A stretch of 47,240 nucleotides of DNA, from positions 1 to 47,240 of the forward strand of contig JALOPJ010000002.1 in NCBI GenBank assembly GCA_025453955.1. Direction: 5' to 3'. Shown piece by piece: positions 17,366 to 25,685 of this stretch. Under the pieces are notes generated by a model that was not told where the DNA came from, did no database searches, and saw only the letters and a list, made by a program, of their open reading frames with translations. A program made the position numbers and the translations under genes. Each line of letters begins with the position of its first letter. Within the stretch, counting starts at the first letter, position 1. This DNA is from Candidatus Edwardsiibacteriota bacterium (GTDB taxonomy: Bacteria; Edwardsbacteria; AC1; EtOH8).

Positions 17366-18118
17366 TCAGCCGAAGCGGCCGGTGATGTAATCGTTGGTGC
17401 GCTTGTCGGCCGGCACGGTGAACAGCTTGCCGGTCGGCCCGGTCTCGACCAGCTCCCCCATCAGGAAGAACGCCGTCTCATCGGCGACCCGCGCCGCCTG
17501 CTTGGTGTTGTTGGTCACCAGGATGATCGTGTATCGCTGTTTGAGGAGGGTGAGGGCCTCCTCGATCTTGGCGGTGGAGATGGGATCGAGGCCGGAGCAG
17601 GGCTCGTCCAGCAGGATCACGTCGGGCTCCAGCGCCAGGGTCCGGGCCAGGCACAGCCGCTGCTGCTGGCCGCCGGACAGCCGCAGGCCGGACAGGGACA
17701 GGCGGTCCTTGACCTCGTCCCACAGGAACGCGGCCTTGAGCGACCGCTCGACGATCTCGTCGAACCGTCCCCGGCGGTCGCCGGACTGCCGGGGGCCGTA
17801 GACCACGTTGTCGTAGATGCTCATCGGCAGGGCCACCGGCAGGGCGAAGACCATGCCCACCCTGCGGCGCAGGGCGACCGCGTCGAACGAGGGGTGATGG
17901 ATGTCCTGGCCGTCCAGCAATACCCGCCCCTCGGCGTGGAACCCCGGCTCCAGGTCGTTCATGCGATTCAGGGTCCGCAGGAAGGTGGTCTTGCCGGACC
18001 CCGACGGCCCGATGATGCCCAGGATCCGGTGCTCCGGCACCGCCAGGTCCACGTTCCGCAGCAGCGGCTGGCCGTCGTGGCTGACGGTCAACCCCTGGAT
18101 GTCGATCTTGGGGTTCAT
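17366..18118 (-). CDS. pstB: Phosphate ABC transporter ATPase, degenerate Q/H-loop subunit (second of a tandem pair)
   Basis: A 250-residue PstB-type ATPase. The signature [10 protein letters not shown], Walker A ([11 protein letters not shown]) and Walker B ([12 protein letters not shown]) are intact. The Q-loop Gln is replaced (VFALPVALP instead of VFQRPNPFP), the H-switch His is Asn (VTNNTKQA instead of VTHNMQQA), and the A-loop aromatic residue is missing (TVSHDG). The tandem partner at 16606-17361 has good Q, H and A-loop residues but no LSGGQ, so together they form one complete and one doubly defective ATP site. The ATG at 18116-18118 overlaps the pstA stop by four bases (ATGA). Equivalent VFALP/VTNN-type PstBs are, as I recall, found in other tandem pairs. 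Confidence 0.9.
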   Translation of the reverse strand: MNPKIDIQGLTVSHDGQPLLRNVDLAVPEHRILGIIGPSGSGKTTFLRTLNRMNDLEPGFHAEGRVLLDGQDIHHPSFDAVALRRRVGMVFALPVALPMSIYDNVVYGPRQSGDRRGRFDEIVERSLKAAFLWDEVKDRLSLSGLRLSGGQQQRLCLARTLALEPDVILLDEPCSGLDPISTAKIEEALTLLKQRYTIILVTNNTKQAARVADETAFFLMGELVETGPTGKLFTVPADKRTNDYITGRFG

Positions 18119-18951
18119 GATCGCCTGGCCATCACGCGGTTCATCAACCAATAGGCGATCAGGTTGACGGAGAGCACGGCGATCACCAGCGCCGCCGCCG
18201 TGCCGTAGGCGTTCTCGGTGGAGATCCCTTCGCGGGCCAGTATGTAGAAATGGACGGCCATCGTCCTGGTGGAGTCGAACACGGACGACGGCAGCCGCAG
18301 CGACGACCCGGCGGTGAAGATCACGGCCGCGGTCTCGCCGATCGACCGGCCCACGCCCAGCATCACGCCGGTGACGATGCCGGGCAGGGCGTTGGGCAGG
18401 ATCACCCGGCGCACGGTCTGCCAGCGGGTGGCCCCCAGCGAATAGCTGACCTCGCGGTAGGCCCTGGGCACGGCCCGCACGGCCTCCTCGGTGGTGCGGA
18501 TGATGGTGGGCAGGATCATGAAGGCCAGGGTCAGCCCGCCGGAGATGATCGACCAGCCCATCCGCAGGGTGGTGACGAAGAAGATGAACCCGAACAGGCC
18601 GAAGATGATCGACGGGATCCCGGCCAGGCAGTCGGTGCCGAAGCGGATGACGCGGGTCAGCCGGGACTCGCGGGTGTACTCCGTCAGGTAGACCGCCGTG
18701 CCCACGCCCAGCGGCGTGGCGATGGCCACCGCCAGCAGGGGCAGGACGACCGAACCGACCAGCGTCGGGAAGATGCCCCCGGCCCGGCCCATGTCCTGGG
18801 GATTGGTGAACAGGAACCGCAGGCTCAGGACCGGCAGGCCCTTTTCCAGCACGAAGACGATGATGAAGACCAGCAGCGACAGGGTCAGCAATGTGGCCCC
18901 GCCCAGCGCGGCAATGGCGGCCCGTTGCGTGTGCTTCGGCAGGATCCTCAT
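18115..18951 (-). CDS. pstA: Phosphate ABC transporter permease PstA (first pst operon)
   Basis: A 278-residue permease with about six membrane segments and the EAA-type cytoplasmic loop ([26 protein letters not shown]) that contacts PstB. It pairs with PstC to form the channel for phosphate. I start it at the ATG at 18949-18951, overlapping the pstC stop by four bases; the longer frame seen upstream is the antisense-free shadow of pstC. It overlaps pstB by four bases at the other end, so translation of pstC-pstA-pstB is coupled. Confidence 0.94.
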   Translation of the reverse strand: MRILPKHTQRAAIAALGGATLLTLSLLVFIIVFVLEKGLPVLSLRFLFTNPQDMGRAGGIFPTLVGSVVLPLLAVAIATPLGVGTAVYLTEYTRESRLTRVIRFGTDCLAGIPSIIFGLFGFIFFVTTLRMGWSIISGGLTLAFMILPTIIRTTEEAVRAVPRAYREVSYSLGATRWQTVRRVILPNALPGIVTGVMLGVGRSIGETAAVIFTAGSSLRLPSSVFDSTRTMAVHFYILAREGISTENAYGTAAALVIAVLSVNLIAYWLMNRVMARRS

Positions 18952-19805
18952 CGTCTGCCGGCCTTCTGCCGGATGGCCAGGCCGGCGATCGAGTTGAGGG
19001 CCATCACCACCACGAACAGTACCACGCCGGTGGCGAACAGGGCCTGGCGGTGCGTTCCGGTGGCGTAGCCCATCTCCAGGGCGATGTTGGCGGTCAGGGT
19101 GCGCACGGAGTCCAGCGCCGAGCCCGGGAGCTTCACCGCGTTGCCGGCCACCATGATCACGGCCATGGTCTCGCCCACCGCCCGGCCCATCGCCAGGATG
19201 ATGCTGGCGATGATGCCGGATCTGGCGGCCGGCACGGTCACCATCCGCACGGTCTGCCAGGTGGTCGCTCCCAGCGCCAGCGAGCCCTCCCGGTACGACT
19301 GGGGCACCGCCATGATCGCGTCGATCGAGATGCTGATCACGGTCGGCAGGATCATCACGCCCAGGATGATGGAGGCCGCCAACAGGGAAAGGCCGGGGCC
19401 GCCGAACGTCGACCGGATCAGCGGGGCCAGCACCATCACGCCGATGAAGCCGTAGACCACCGAGGGGATGCCGGCCAGCAGCTCGATGGTCGGCTTGACC
19501 GCCCGCATCACCGGCCGCGGCATGAACTCGGTGAGGAAGACGGCACCGGCCACGCCCAGCGGCGCGCCGATGGCGATCGCGCCCAGCGTCACCCACAGCG
19601 TGGCCACGATCATGGGGAAGATGCCGAACTGACCGGCCTGGGGCTGCCACTCCGAGGAGAACAGGAACCCGCGCAGCCCGTAGCGCATGATGAACGGCAG
19701 GCCCTCGGAGAAGATGAACAGGGCGATCAACAGCAGGGCCGAGATCGCCGAGAAGGCGATCCCGGTCAGTAGCCGCTCGACGCCCTTTTCTCCGAACAGC
19801 TTCAT
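18948..19805 (-). CDS. pstC: Phosphate ABC transporter permease PstC (first pst operon)
   Basis: A 285-residue PstC with a cytoplasmic N-terminus, about six membrane segments and an EAA loop (MAVPQSYREGSLALGATTWQTVRMV). The IELLAGIPSVVYGFIGV stretch is typical of the family. With PstA it forms the membrane channel of the high-affinity phosphate importer. It begins 43 bases after pstS and overlaps pstA by four bases. Confidence 0.94.
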   Translation of the reverse strand: MKLFGEKGVERLLTGIAFSAISALLLIALFIFSEGLPFIMRYGLRGFLFSSEWQPQAGQFGIFPMIVATLWVTLGAIAIGAPLGVAGAVFLTEFMPRPVMRAVKPTIELLAGIPSVVYGFIGVMVLAPLIRSTFGGPGLSLLAASIILGVMILPTVISISIDAIMAVPQSYREGSLALGATTWQTVRMVTVPAARSGIIASIILAMGRAVGETMAVIMVAGNAVKLPGSALDSVRTLTANIALEMGYATGTHRQALFATGVVLFVVVMALNSIAGLAIRQKAGRR

Positions 19806-19848
19806 GTCGGCCGGCTGGGTGTCAGCTGCCGTGAGCCGTCTGCCCCGG

Positions 19849-20643
19849 TCACTTGACCGGGATCAGGCCGTTGGACTTGATGGTCTGCTGGCCCTCGGGC
19901 GACAGGACGTAGTCGATGAAGGCCGTGATCTGCTCCGAACCGGTCCCCTTGACCAGCAGGTAGATGGGCCGGACCAGCGTGTACGTCCCGGCCATGATCG
20001 CCTCGGTGGTGCAGTCCCGGCCGTCCGCCTGCAGCGCCTTGATCTTCTCGTTGAGCAGGCCGTGGGAGAGGTAGCCGACCGCGTTGGCGTCGTTGGCGAC
20101 CGTCTCGCGGATGGTGCCGTTGGAGTCCTGGATCAGCGCGTCCTTGGACAGCGCGATGCCGCCCACGATCTGCTCGAACGACGTCCGGGTACCGGAGCCG
20201 GCCTCGCGGGAGACCACGGTGATGGGCGCGTCCGCCCCGCCGATGTCCTTCCAGTTGCGGATGGTGCCGTTGAAGATGCCCCGGATCTGGGCCATGGTCA
20301 GCCCGGCGACCGTGTTGGCGGGATTGACCACCACGGCGATGCCGTCGCGGGCCACCGGCACGGCCGTCAGGTCCTTGGCCTCGGGGGGCAGCTGCACCAG
20401 GTCCGCCATGCCGATCTGGGCCGCGCCGGAAAGGGCCGACTGGATGCCGACCGCCGAACCCCCGCCCTGGACCGTGATGCTGATGTCCGGATGCCCGATC
20501 ATGTACTGCTCGGCCAGCTTTTCGGCGAACGGCTGGAAGGCGGTGGACCCGGCCATGGTGATCGATGTCTTTTGACGGCCGCAGCCGGTTAGAACGATTG
20601 CCAGCAGCAGGGCACCCGTTGTCGGCTGGAGCATTTTATTCAT
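19849..20643 (-). CDS. pstS: Phosphate-binding lipoprotein PstS (first pst operon)
   Basis: A 264-residue phosphate-binding protein. The signal peptide ends with the lipobox VLTGC (Cys 21), so it is a lipoprotein facing the periplasm. Phosphate-site features include AGSTAFQP near the N-terminus, GGGSAVGIQSAL, and SREAGSGTRTSFEQ. I use the ATG at 20641-20643, which has AGGGGTGAT just upstream and gives the signal peptide. It is the first gene of the operon and lies 44 bases downstream of a -10 box and a Pho box. Confidence 0.93.
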   Translation of the reverse strand: MNKMLQPTTGALLLAIVLTGCGRQKTSITMAGSTAFQPFAEKLAEQYMIGHPDISITVQGGGSAVGIQSALSGAAQIGMADLVQLPPEAKDLTAVPVARDGIAVVVNPANTVAGLTMAQIRGIFNGTIRNWKDIGGADAPITVVSREAGSGTRTSFEQIVGGIALSKDALIQDSNGTIRETVANDANAVGYLSHGLLNEKIKALQADGRDCTTEAIMAGTYTLVRPIYLLVKGTGSEQITAFIDYVLSPEGQQTIKSNGLIPVK

Positions 20644-20686
20644 GTGATCACCCCTTGTCCTCAAGTTTATCTTATGTCGTATTGCT

Positions 20687-20740
20687 ATTATAGTGGCTTT
20701 ATGTTGATTCTCTGTAAAATCCATGTTAAATCTGCATTAA
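20687..20740 (-). promoter_or_regulatory. Pho box promoter of the first pst operon
   Basis: Read on the minus strand: TTAATG, TTAACA, TTTACA and TCAACA begin exactly 11 bp apart (plus-strand left edges 20735, 20724, 20713, 20702). After a 9-bp gap comes TATAAT (20692-20687). There is no -35 box; PhoB/PhoP-type sites replace it. The same arrangement appears three more times in the window. Confidence 0.85.
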
Positions 20741-21299
20741 CGAAAAGACCGGAGCATTTGTTCCGGTCTTTCACAACATGGTACATTGCACCGATGCACT
20801 GATCTCTCGCCGGCAGACCGTTGTCTCTGATGGCTTGTTGAGCTTTCCTGAAGCAACGTACAGGCGTTTCGGTTGGGATGGCGATAAAACAAACGAATCG
20901 ATGCGCATATACCGTAGCAGCGCTGCTCGCCCGACAGCCCGCACAGGCCCCCCGCTTGAATGCCATCCGCAGGCAGTCGCCACCAGCCAGCAGAATCGAG
21001 ACCAGAACACCAACGCTTGACCCATCACCCACCAATGGCGGGCCGCTGATGTCGCCGGGTTGGGCATTGATATCCTCATCAAACGCCCGTACCAGCGCGA
21101 CATCGTCGGTGGCCCTGAAGAACGCGGTGAAACTGCAGAGGTCGGCGATCAGGACGTAGCAGCGCTTGCCCTGACGGTCATACAGCTGATCGGGCCGAAA
21201 ACCCTGCGAACGGATGAACCGGGTGCCAAAGTGAAATGCGTACCATTCACGGCCGACAGGCCGGCAAGGATCATGGATGATGTGGTGTTTCTTCGGCAT
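20688..21299 (-). pseudogene. Remnant of a class III cyclase-like protein after phoU
   Basis: The frame opens with an ATG at 21297-21299 that overlaps the end of the second phoU by 29 bases. Its first 110 residues look like the start of a class III nucleotide-cyclase domain: RCYVLIADLCSFTAFFRATDDV carries the first catalytic Asp, and about 39 residues later LVGDGSSVGV resembles the second metal site (FVGDGxxAVFG). Beyond that the frame loses resemblance to anything, runs through a terminator (20744-20771) and into the next operon's Pho box. Another frame stops at 20771, right before the terminator, as a real gene would. I read it as a decayed or frameshifted gene. The cyclase link rests on two motifs. 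Confidence 0.4.
20744..20771 (-). terminator. Terminator of the second pst operon
   Basis: AAAGACCGGA / TCCGGTCTTT with an 8-nt loop, followed on the minus strand by TCGTT. It ends transcription of the porin-pst-phoU operon three bases before the Pho box of the next operon. Confidence 0.75.
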
Positions 21300-21948
21300 G
21301 GTGCTTGATCACCTTGGCCTCGGCGATGTAGATGGTCTCCTCGCAGATGTTGGTCGACAGGTCGGCGATCCGCTCCAGGTTGCGGGAGACCAGGATCAGG
21401 TCCATGGCCCTGGTGATGGTGTCCGGTTTTTCCATCATGTAGGTCAGCAGCTCGCGGAAGATCTGGTCCTTGAGCTCGTCCACCTGGTCATCACGGCCGC
21501 ACACGACGCGGGCCTTGTCGGGATGGCTGTTGACGAAGCCGTCCAGGCTGTCCGTGAGCATGCCCGTGGCCAGCGCCGCCATCCTGGGGATGTCGATCAG
21601 CGGCTTGATCGCCGGCTCCGACGAGAGACGGATCGCGCTCTCGGCGATGTTCACCCCATGGTCGCCGATCCGCTCCAGGTCGTTGTTGATCTTGATGGCC
21701 CCGACCAGGAACCGCAGGTCGCCGGCGGTGGGCTGGTGCAGGGCGATCAGGGCGATGGCCTGCTCCTCGATCTCGACCTCCATGCCGTCGATCTCCTTGT
21801 CCAGCCGGAAGATATCCTCGGCCAGTTTCGGATCACGCTGCTTCAGCGAATCGATGGCCTGATTGATCAGCGCCTCGGTGCGGGCCGCCATCATCAGCAG
21901 CTTTTCCTTGAGCTGCAGCAGTTCCAGGTCAAAATGCCGTTGTTCCAT
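21271..21948 (-). CDS. phoU: Phosphate transport regulator PhoU (second pst operon)
   Basis: A 225-residue PhoU, closely similar to the copy at 15380-16048 from MEQRHFDxELLQLKxKLL to the end (IAEAKVIKH). Both RIGDHGVNIAE and RIADLSTNICEE metal-binding repeats are present. I start it at the ATG at 21946-21948 by homology; another ATG lies two codons upstream. It is the last intact gene of the operon. Two PhoU proteins could report separately on the two Pst transporters to the single PhoR encoded here. Confidence 0.93.
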   Translation of the reverse strand: MEQRHFDLELLQLKEKLLMMAARTEALINQAIDSLKQRDPKLAEDIFRLDKEIDGMEVEIEEQAIALIALHQPTAGDLRFLVGAIKINNDLERIGDHGVNIAESAIRLSSEPAIKPLIDIPRMAALATGMLTDSLDGFVNSHPDKARVVCGRDDQVDELKDQIFRELLTYMMEKPDTITRAMDLILVSRNLERIADLSTNICEETIYIAEAKVIKHHAEETPHHP

Positions 21949-21970
21949 GCGCATCCGTCCGATCGAAGGG

Positions 21971-22456
21971 TTATTGCAGGTAGTTCTTGAGTTGGTCCCG
22001 GAACAGTTCCATTTTCCGCTGCGCGATCCAGGGCCGCGAGGCCTCACCTGCCGCTTCGGATAGTTCGCGCAACGGTAGTTCGACCAGGGCGACCGGTCGC
22101 TGGCTGGCATGCCGTTCGATGTCCGCCAGGGCGAATTCCGTGTTGGTGGTGAATGTGTCGGGGATCAGCACGCAGGCCAGGGCGCTGATCCGCGTCCGGA
22201 ACTGGAAGAGCAGGGACCGGACCTCGATCGGCAGCCGGCCGCGTGGCGTGGCGCAACAGATGATCACCAGCCTGTGGGTCTTGGGATCGGACTGGGGGGG
22301 CTTGATGGCGACGTCGCGTTGGAGGAGACGGTCGAACCAGCCCACCGGCCGCTCGGTCTGGATGGCCTCGATCGCCGCCCCGGTGGCCGCCTGCAGCTGC
22401 CGGGCCAGCGTCTCAGCCGACCCGCGCTGGTCATGCCAGAGGATCAATGCGCTCAT
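21971..22456 (-). CDS. Flavodoxin-fold protein of the pst operon (copy 2)
   Basis: A 161-residue homologue of the protein at 16048-16578. Shared features are the first strand (ALILWHDQRGSAETLARQL), a middle CCATPRGRLPIEVRSLLFQF stretch, a VLIPDTFTTNT strand and the QRPVALVELPL segment followed by a C-terminal block with RPWIAQRKMELFR (RPWLSQCRIDSFLR in copy 1). The fold resembles flavodoxin but the FMN phosphate loop is altered. It sits 21 bases after pstB and 22 bases before phoU. The family name and function are unknown to me. Confidence 0.6.
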   Translation of the reverse strand: MSALILWHDQRGSAETLARQLQAATGAAIEAIQTERPVGWFDRLLQRDVAIKPPQSDPKTHRLVIICCATPRGRLPIEVRSLLFQFRTRISALACVLIPDTFTTNTEFALADIERHASQRPVALVELPLRELSEAAGEASRPWIAQRKMELFRDQLKNYLQ

Positions 22457-22477
22457 GGAGTCCCTCCGTATCGTTGA

Positions 22478-23248
22478 TCAACCGAACCGGCCGGTGATGT
22501 ATTCCTCGGTCAGCTTGTTTGACGGCGAGGTGAAGATCTTCGACGTCTTATCGTATTCGATCAACCGGCCCAGCATCAGGAAGGCCGTGCGGTCCGACAC
22601 CCGCGCCGCCTGCTGCATGTTGTGGGTGACGATGACGATCGTATATTTCTCCTTGAGCCGGAAGATCAGCTCCTCGATCTTGGCCGTGGCCAGCGGGTCC
22701 AGGGCCGAGGCCGGCTCGTCCATCAGGATCACCTCGGGCTCCACCGCCAGGGCGCGGGCGATGCAGACCCGCTGCTGCTGTCCGCCGGACAGCTCCATGG
22801 CCGAGCGCTGCAGCCGGTCGCGCACCTCGTCCCAGATGGCCGCCTCCTTGAGCGAACGTTCGACCACCTCGTCCAGGCGGGTCTTCAACAGGCCGTTGCC
22901 GCCCATCCGCACGCCGAAGGCCACGTTCTCGTAGATCGACTTGGGGAAGGGGTTGGGCCGCTGGAACACCATGCCGACCTTGCGGCGCAGTTCCACCACG
23001 TCGATGCCGCGCTGGTAGATGTCTTCGCCGTCCAGCCGCAGCCCGCCATCGGTGCGCACGCCGTCGATCAGGTCGTTCATCCGGTTGATCGCGCGCAGCA
23101 GGGTGGACTTGCCGCAGCCGGACGGCCCGATGATGGCCGTCACCTCGCGCTCCGGGATTGCCAGCGTGATGTCCTCCAACGCCCGGGTGGCGTGATAGTA
23201 GAGGTTGAAGCCGGTGATGTCGATGCGGTCGGCTGTCGAACCAGCCAT
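22478..23248 (-). CDS. pstB: Phosphate ABC transporter ATPase PstB (second pst operon)
   Basis: A 256-residue canonical PstB. All motifs are intact: A-loop Tyr ([11 protein letters not shown]), Walker [13 protein letters not shown]-loop VFQRPNPFP, signature [10 protein letters not shown], Walker [13 protein letters not shown] and H-switch VTHNMQQA. It should work as a homodimer. It therefore serves as an internal control for the two abnormal PstBs of the other operon. It follows pstA by one base. Confidence 0.95.
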   Translation of the reverse strand: MAGSTADRIDITGFNLYYHATRALEDITLAIPEREVTAIIGPSGCGKSTLLRAINRMNDLIDGVRTDGGLRLDGEDIYQRGIDVVELRRKVGMVFQRPNPFPKSIYENVAFGVRMGGNGLLKTRLDEVVERSLKEAAIWDEVRDRLQRSAMELSGGQQQRVCIARALAVEPEVILMDEPASALDPLATAKIEELIFRLKEKYTIVIVTHNMQQAARVSDRTAFLMLGRLIEYDKTSKIFTSPSNKLTEEYITGRFG

Positions 23249-23249
23249 T

Positions 23250-24161
23250 TCAGCGTCCCTTTCGCAAGGCGTTGCGGGTGCGCGACCGGATGACCACGGC
23301 CACCAGGTTGAGCGCGATGGTCAGGCACAGCAGCACCAGGGTGGCGCCCATGGCGATCGGTACCGTGGCCTCGATGTCCGGCGACTGGGTGGTCATCACA
23401 AAGATATGGTAGCCGAGGGTCATGAACTGGTCGGTGGGCGCCTTGGGCAGCGACGGCAGAAAGTAGGCCGCGCCGGTGAACATGATCGGTGCCACTTCGC
23501 CCGCGCCGCGCGCAATCACCAGCACCGTGCCGGTGAGGATGCCGGGCAGGGCCTGCGGCAGCACCACGTGGCGGATGGTCTGCCAGCGGGTGGCGCCCAA
23601 GGCCAGGGCCCCGGCCCGCTCGTCCCGGGGCACGGCGCGCAGCGCCTCCTCGGTGGCCACGATCACCATCGGCAGGTTGAGCAGGGCCAATGTCAGCGCG
23701 GCCCACAGGATGCAGGGCTGGCCGAACAGCATCTCCTTGCCCAGCGAGGCATCCAGGCCGCGACCGATGAACTGGATGAAGAATCCCAGCCCGAACAGGC
23801 CGAAGACGATGGACGGCACGCCGGCCAGGTTGTTGACCGCGCCCCGCACCAGCTTGGTCAGCCAGTGGCCGGGCTTGGCGTATTCGTGCAGGTAGACCGC
23901 CGTGGCGACGCCGATCGGCAGCACGGCGATCAGCATGATCAGCACCGAGAACACCATGCCGAAGATGGCGGGGAAGATGCCGCCCCGGGTCATGCCCTCG
24001 CGCGGCGGCTGGGACAGGAACTCCCAGGAAATGACCCGGTGGCCGCCGGCCACCATGGTCCCCAGGATCACCAGCAGGATGGCCAGGATCAGCGCCGTGG
24101 CCAGCCCGGTCATCCCGATGCCGAGGCGGTCGGACACCTTGCGTCGGCTATGCTCGCTCAT
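23250..24161 (-). CDS. pstA: Phosphate ABC transporter permease PstA (second pst operon)
   Basis: A 303-residue permease with about six membrane segments and the PstB-contacting loop [29 protein letters not shown] start it at the ATG at 24159-24161, which overlaps the end of the arsenate reductase gene by 14 bases; the longer frame has no better start. It forms the transport channel with PstC at 24632-25558. Confidence 0.93.
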   Translation of the reverse strand: MSEHSRRKVSDRLGIGMTGLATALILAILLVILGTMVAGGHRVISWEFLSQPPREGMTRGGIFPAIFGMVFSVLIMLIAVLPIGVATAVYLHEYAKPGHWLTKLVRGAVNNLAGVPSIVFGLFGLGFFIQFIGRGLDASLGKEMLFGQPCILWAALTLALLNLPMVIVATEEALRAVPRDERAGALALGATRWQTIRHVVLPQALPGILTGTVLVIARGAGEVAPIMFTGAAYFLPSLPKAPTDQFMTLGYHIFVMTTQSPDIEATVPIAMGATLVLLCLTIALNLVAVVIRSRTRNALRKGR

Positions 24162-24609
24162 CGCTTCCGTTCCCCGGCAAATGTGAGATCCAGTCGCCGA
24201 TCCGGCGGTCGAGCTCGTCCCGTGCTGCACGGAAGCGCGCCAGTTGTTCCGCCGGCGTTCCCGGCCCCGCGGGGTCGTCGACCGGCCAATGCAGCCGGAT
24301 CGCGATGTCGGGGAAGGCGGTCGGGCAGTTCTTCTCGGCGGCGGCGCACACGGTGATGATGTACCCGAAGTGCTCGGACCCGAGGTACTCCGCGACGGAT
24401 TTCGACCGCTGCCCGTCCATCGTCACGCCGATCTCCTTCAGCACCGGCCCGACCAGGGGATGGATCCCGGCCGGTTCCAGCCCGGCGCTGTGGGCGTCGA
24501 ACCGGTCCCCGTGACGGTGCCGCAGCAGGGCCTCGGCCATCTGGCTGCGGGCGGCGTTGGCGGTGCACAGGAACAGCACCTTGATCGGTCTACCGGTTTG
24601 CTTGGTCAC
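24148..24609 (-). CDS. arsC: Thioredoxin-type arsenate reductase inside the pst operon
   Basis: A 153-residue low-molecular-weight-phosphatase-fold protein. The active loop CTANAARS has the CX5R pattern, and VCAAAEKNCP supplies the two further cysteines of thioredoxin-coupled ArsC. It reduces arsenate to arsenite, which can then be exported. The start is GTG at 24607-24609 with GAGG six bases upstream. It lies between pstC and pstA, overlaps pstA, and so is made with a phosphate importer that also lets arsenate in. A plain protein phosphatase is less likely because the extra cysteines are present. No arsenite exporter is in the window. Confidence 0.88.
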   Translation of the reverse strand: MTKQTGRPIKVLFLCTANAARSQMAEALLRHRHGDRFDAHSAGLEPAGIHPLVGPVLKEIGVTMDGQRSKSVAEYLGSEHFGYIITVCAAAEKNCPTAFPDIAIRLHWPVDDPAGPGTPAEQLARFRAARDELDRRIGDWISHLPGNGSDERA

Positions 24610-24631
24610 GGCTGCCTCGCTGTGGGTGGTG

Positions 24632-25558
24632 TCAGTTCCTGGCGCCGTACAGTTTGGCCATCAGGCGGTCGAACAGGGACCAGGAGACCAGGTTGATCAC
24701 GAAGGTCACCGCGAACAGCAGCAGCCCCAGGAAGAACAGGGTGTGGTAATGGGCGCTGCCGAACACCACCTCGCCCAGCTCGGCCGCGATGGTGGCGGTG
24801 ATGGTCCTGGTCGAGTGCAGAATGTCAAAGGTGAACTGGGGCGCGTTGCCGGCCGCCATCAGCACCACCATGGTCTCGCCGATCGCCCGGCCCATGCCCA
24901 GCAGCACCGCGGCCGAGATGCCGGGCAGGGCGGCCGGCAGCACCACGTGCAGCGCGGTCTGCCAGGGAGTTGCCCCCAGCCCCAGGGCCGCCTCGCGGAA
25001 GGAGCGGGGCACCGAGGAAATGGCGTCCTCGCACAGCGAGTAGATCGGCGGGATGATGGTCACGCCCAGCGCCAGCCCGGCGTTGACCGCGTTCAGCCGG
25101 ATATGCCAGCCGAACAGCCGCTGCAGGAAGGTGGCCATGAAGATCAGCGCGAAGAACCCCAGCACCACGCTGGGGATGCCGGCCAGGACCTCGACCATCG
25201 GCTTGATGACCTCCTTCAGCCGGGCGGGCGCGAATTCTGCCGAGAACAACGCGGCGCCGACCGCCACCGGTACCGCGAACAGCATGGCGATCAGCGTCAC
25301 CTTGAGCGAGCCCAGGATGATCGGCCAGAACGAGTACCGCGGGTACTCCGATACCGGCTGCCAGTCCAGCCCCCTGAAGAAACCGGCCACGGTCGCCTCC
25401 TGCCGCACCACCTGGTCGTACAGCACCGGCATCGACTCCTTGAATACGAACAGGAAGATCAGGAAGATGCTGACGATCGCCGACAAGGCGGTCAGCCTGA
25501 TCGCGTTCTCGATCAGCTCTTCCTTGAAATATTTGAATCTGCCAGCTTTGAGGCTCAT
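24632..25558 (-). CDS. pstC: Phosphate ABC transporter permease PstC (second pst operon)
   Basis: A 308-residue PstC. It has a short cytoplasmic N-terminus, a first membrane segment (about residues 20-42), a periplasmic loop, five further segments, and the EAA loop SSVPRSFREAALGLGATPWQTALHV. VEVLAGIPSVVLGFFALIF is family-typical. It is separated from pstS by 127 bases with no gene or clear signal. Confidence 0.93.
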   Translation of the reverse strand: MSLKAGRFKYFKEELIENAIRLTALSAIVSIFLIFLFVFKESMPVLYDQVVRQEATVAGFFRGLDWQPVSEYPRYSFWPIILGSLKVTLIAMLFAVPVAVGAALFSAEFAPARLKEVIKPMVEVLAGIPSVVLGFFALIFMATFLQRLFGWHIRLNAVNAGLALGVTIIPPIYSLCEDAISSVPRSFREAALGLGATPWQTALHVVLPAALPGISAAVLLGMGRAIGETMVVLMAAGNAPQFTFDILHSTRTITATIAAELGEVVFGSAHYHTLFFLGLLLFAVTFVINLVSWSLFDRLMAKLYGARN

Positions 25559-25685
25559 GGTCCCGTCCGCTGATAAAGACGTGGAGACCCCGTTTGCCTG
25601 GCGCCGGGATCTCGCACGTTCGCTGCCGGAGGTTGCAGCGGGACGGCCGCGATCCAGACGGTCCGCCCCGCGTACGTCGGTCCGG

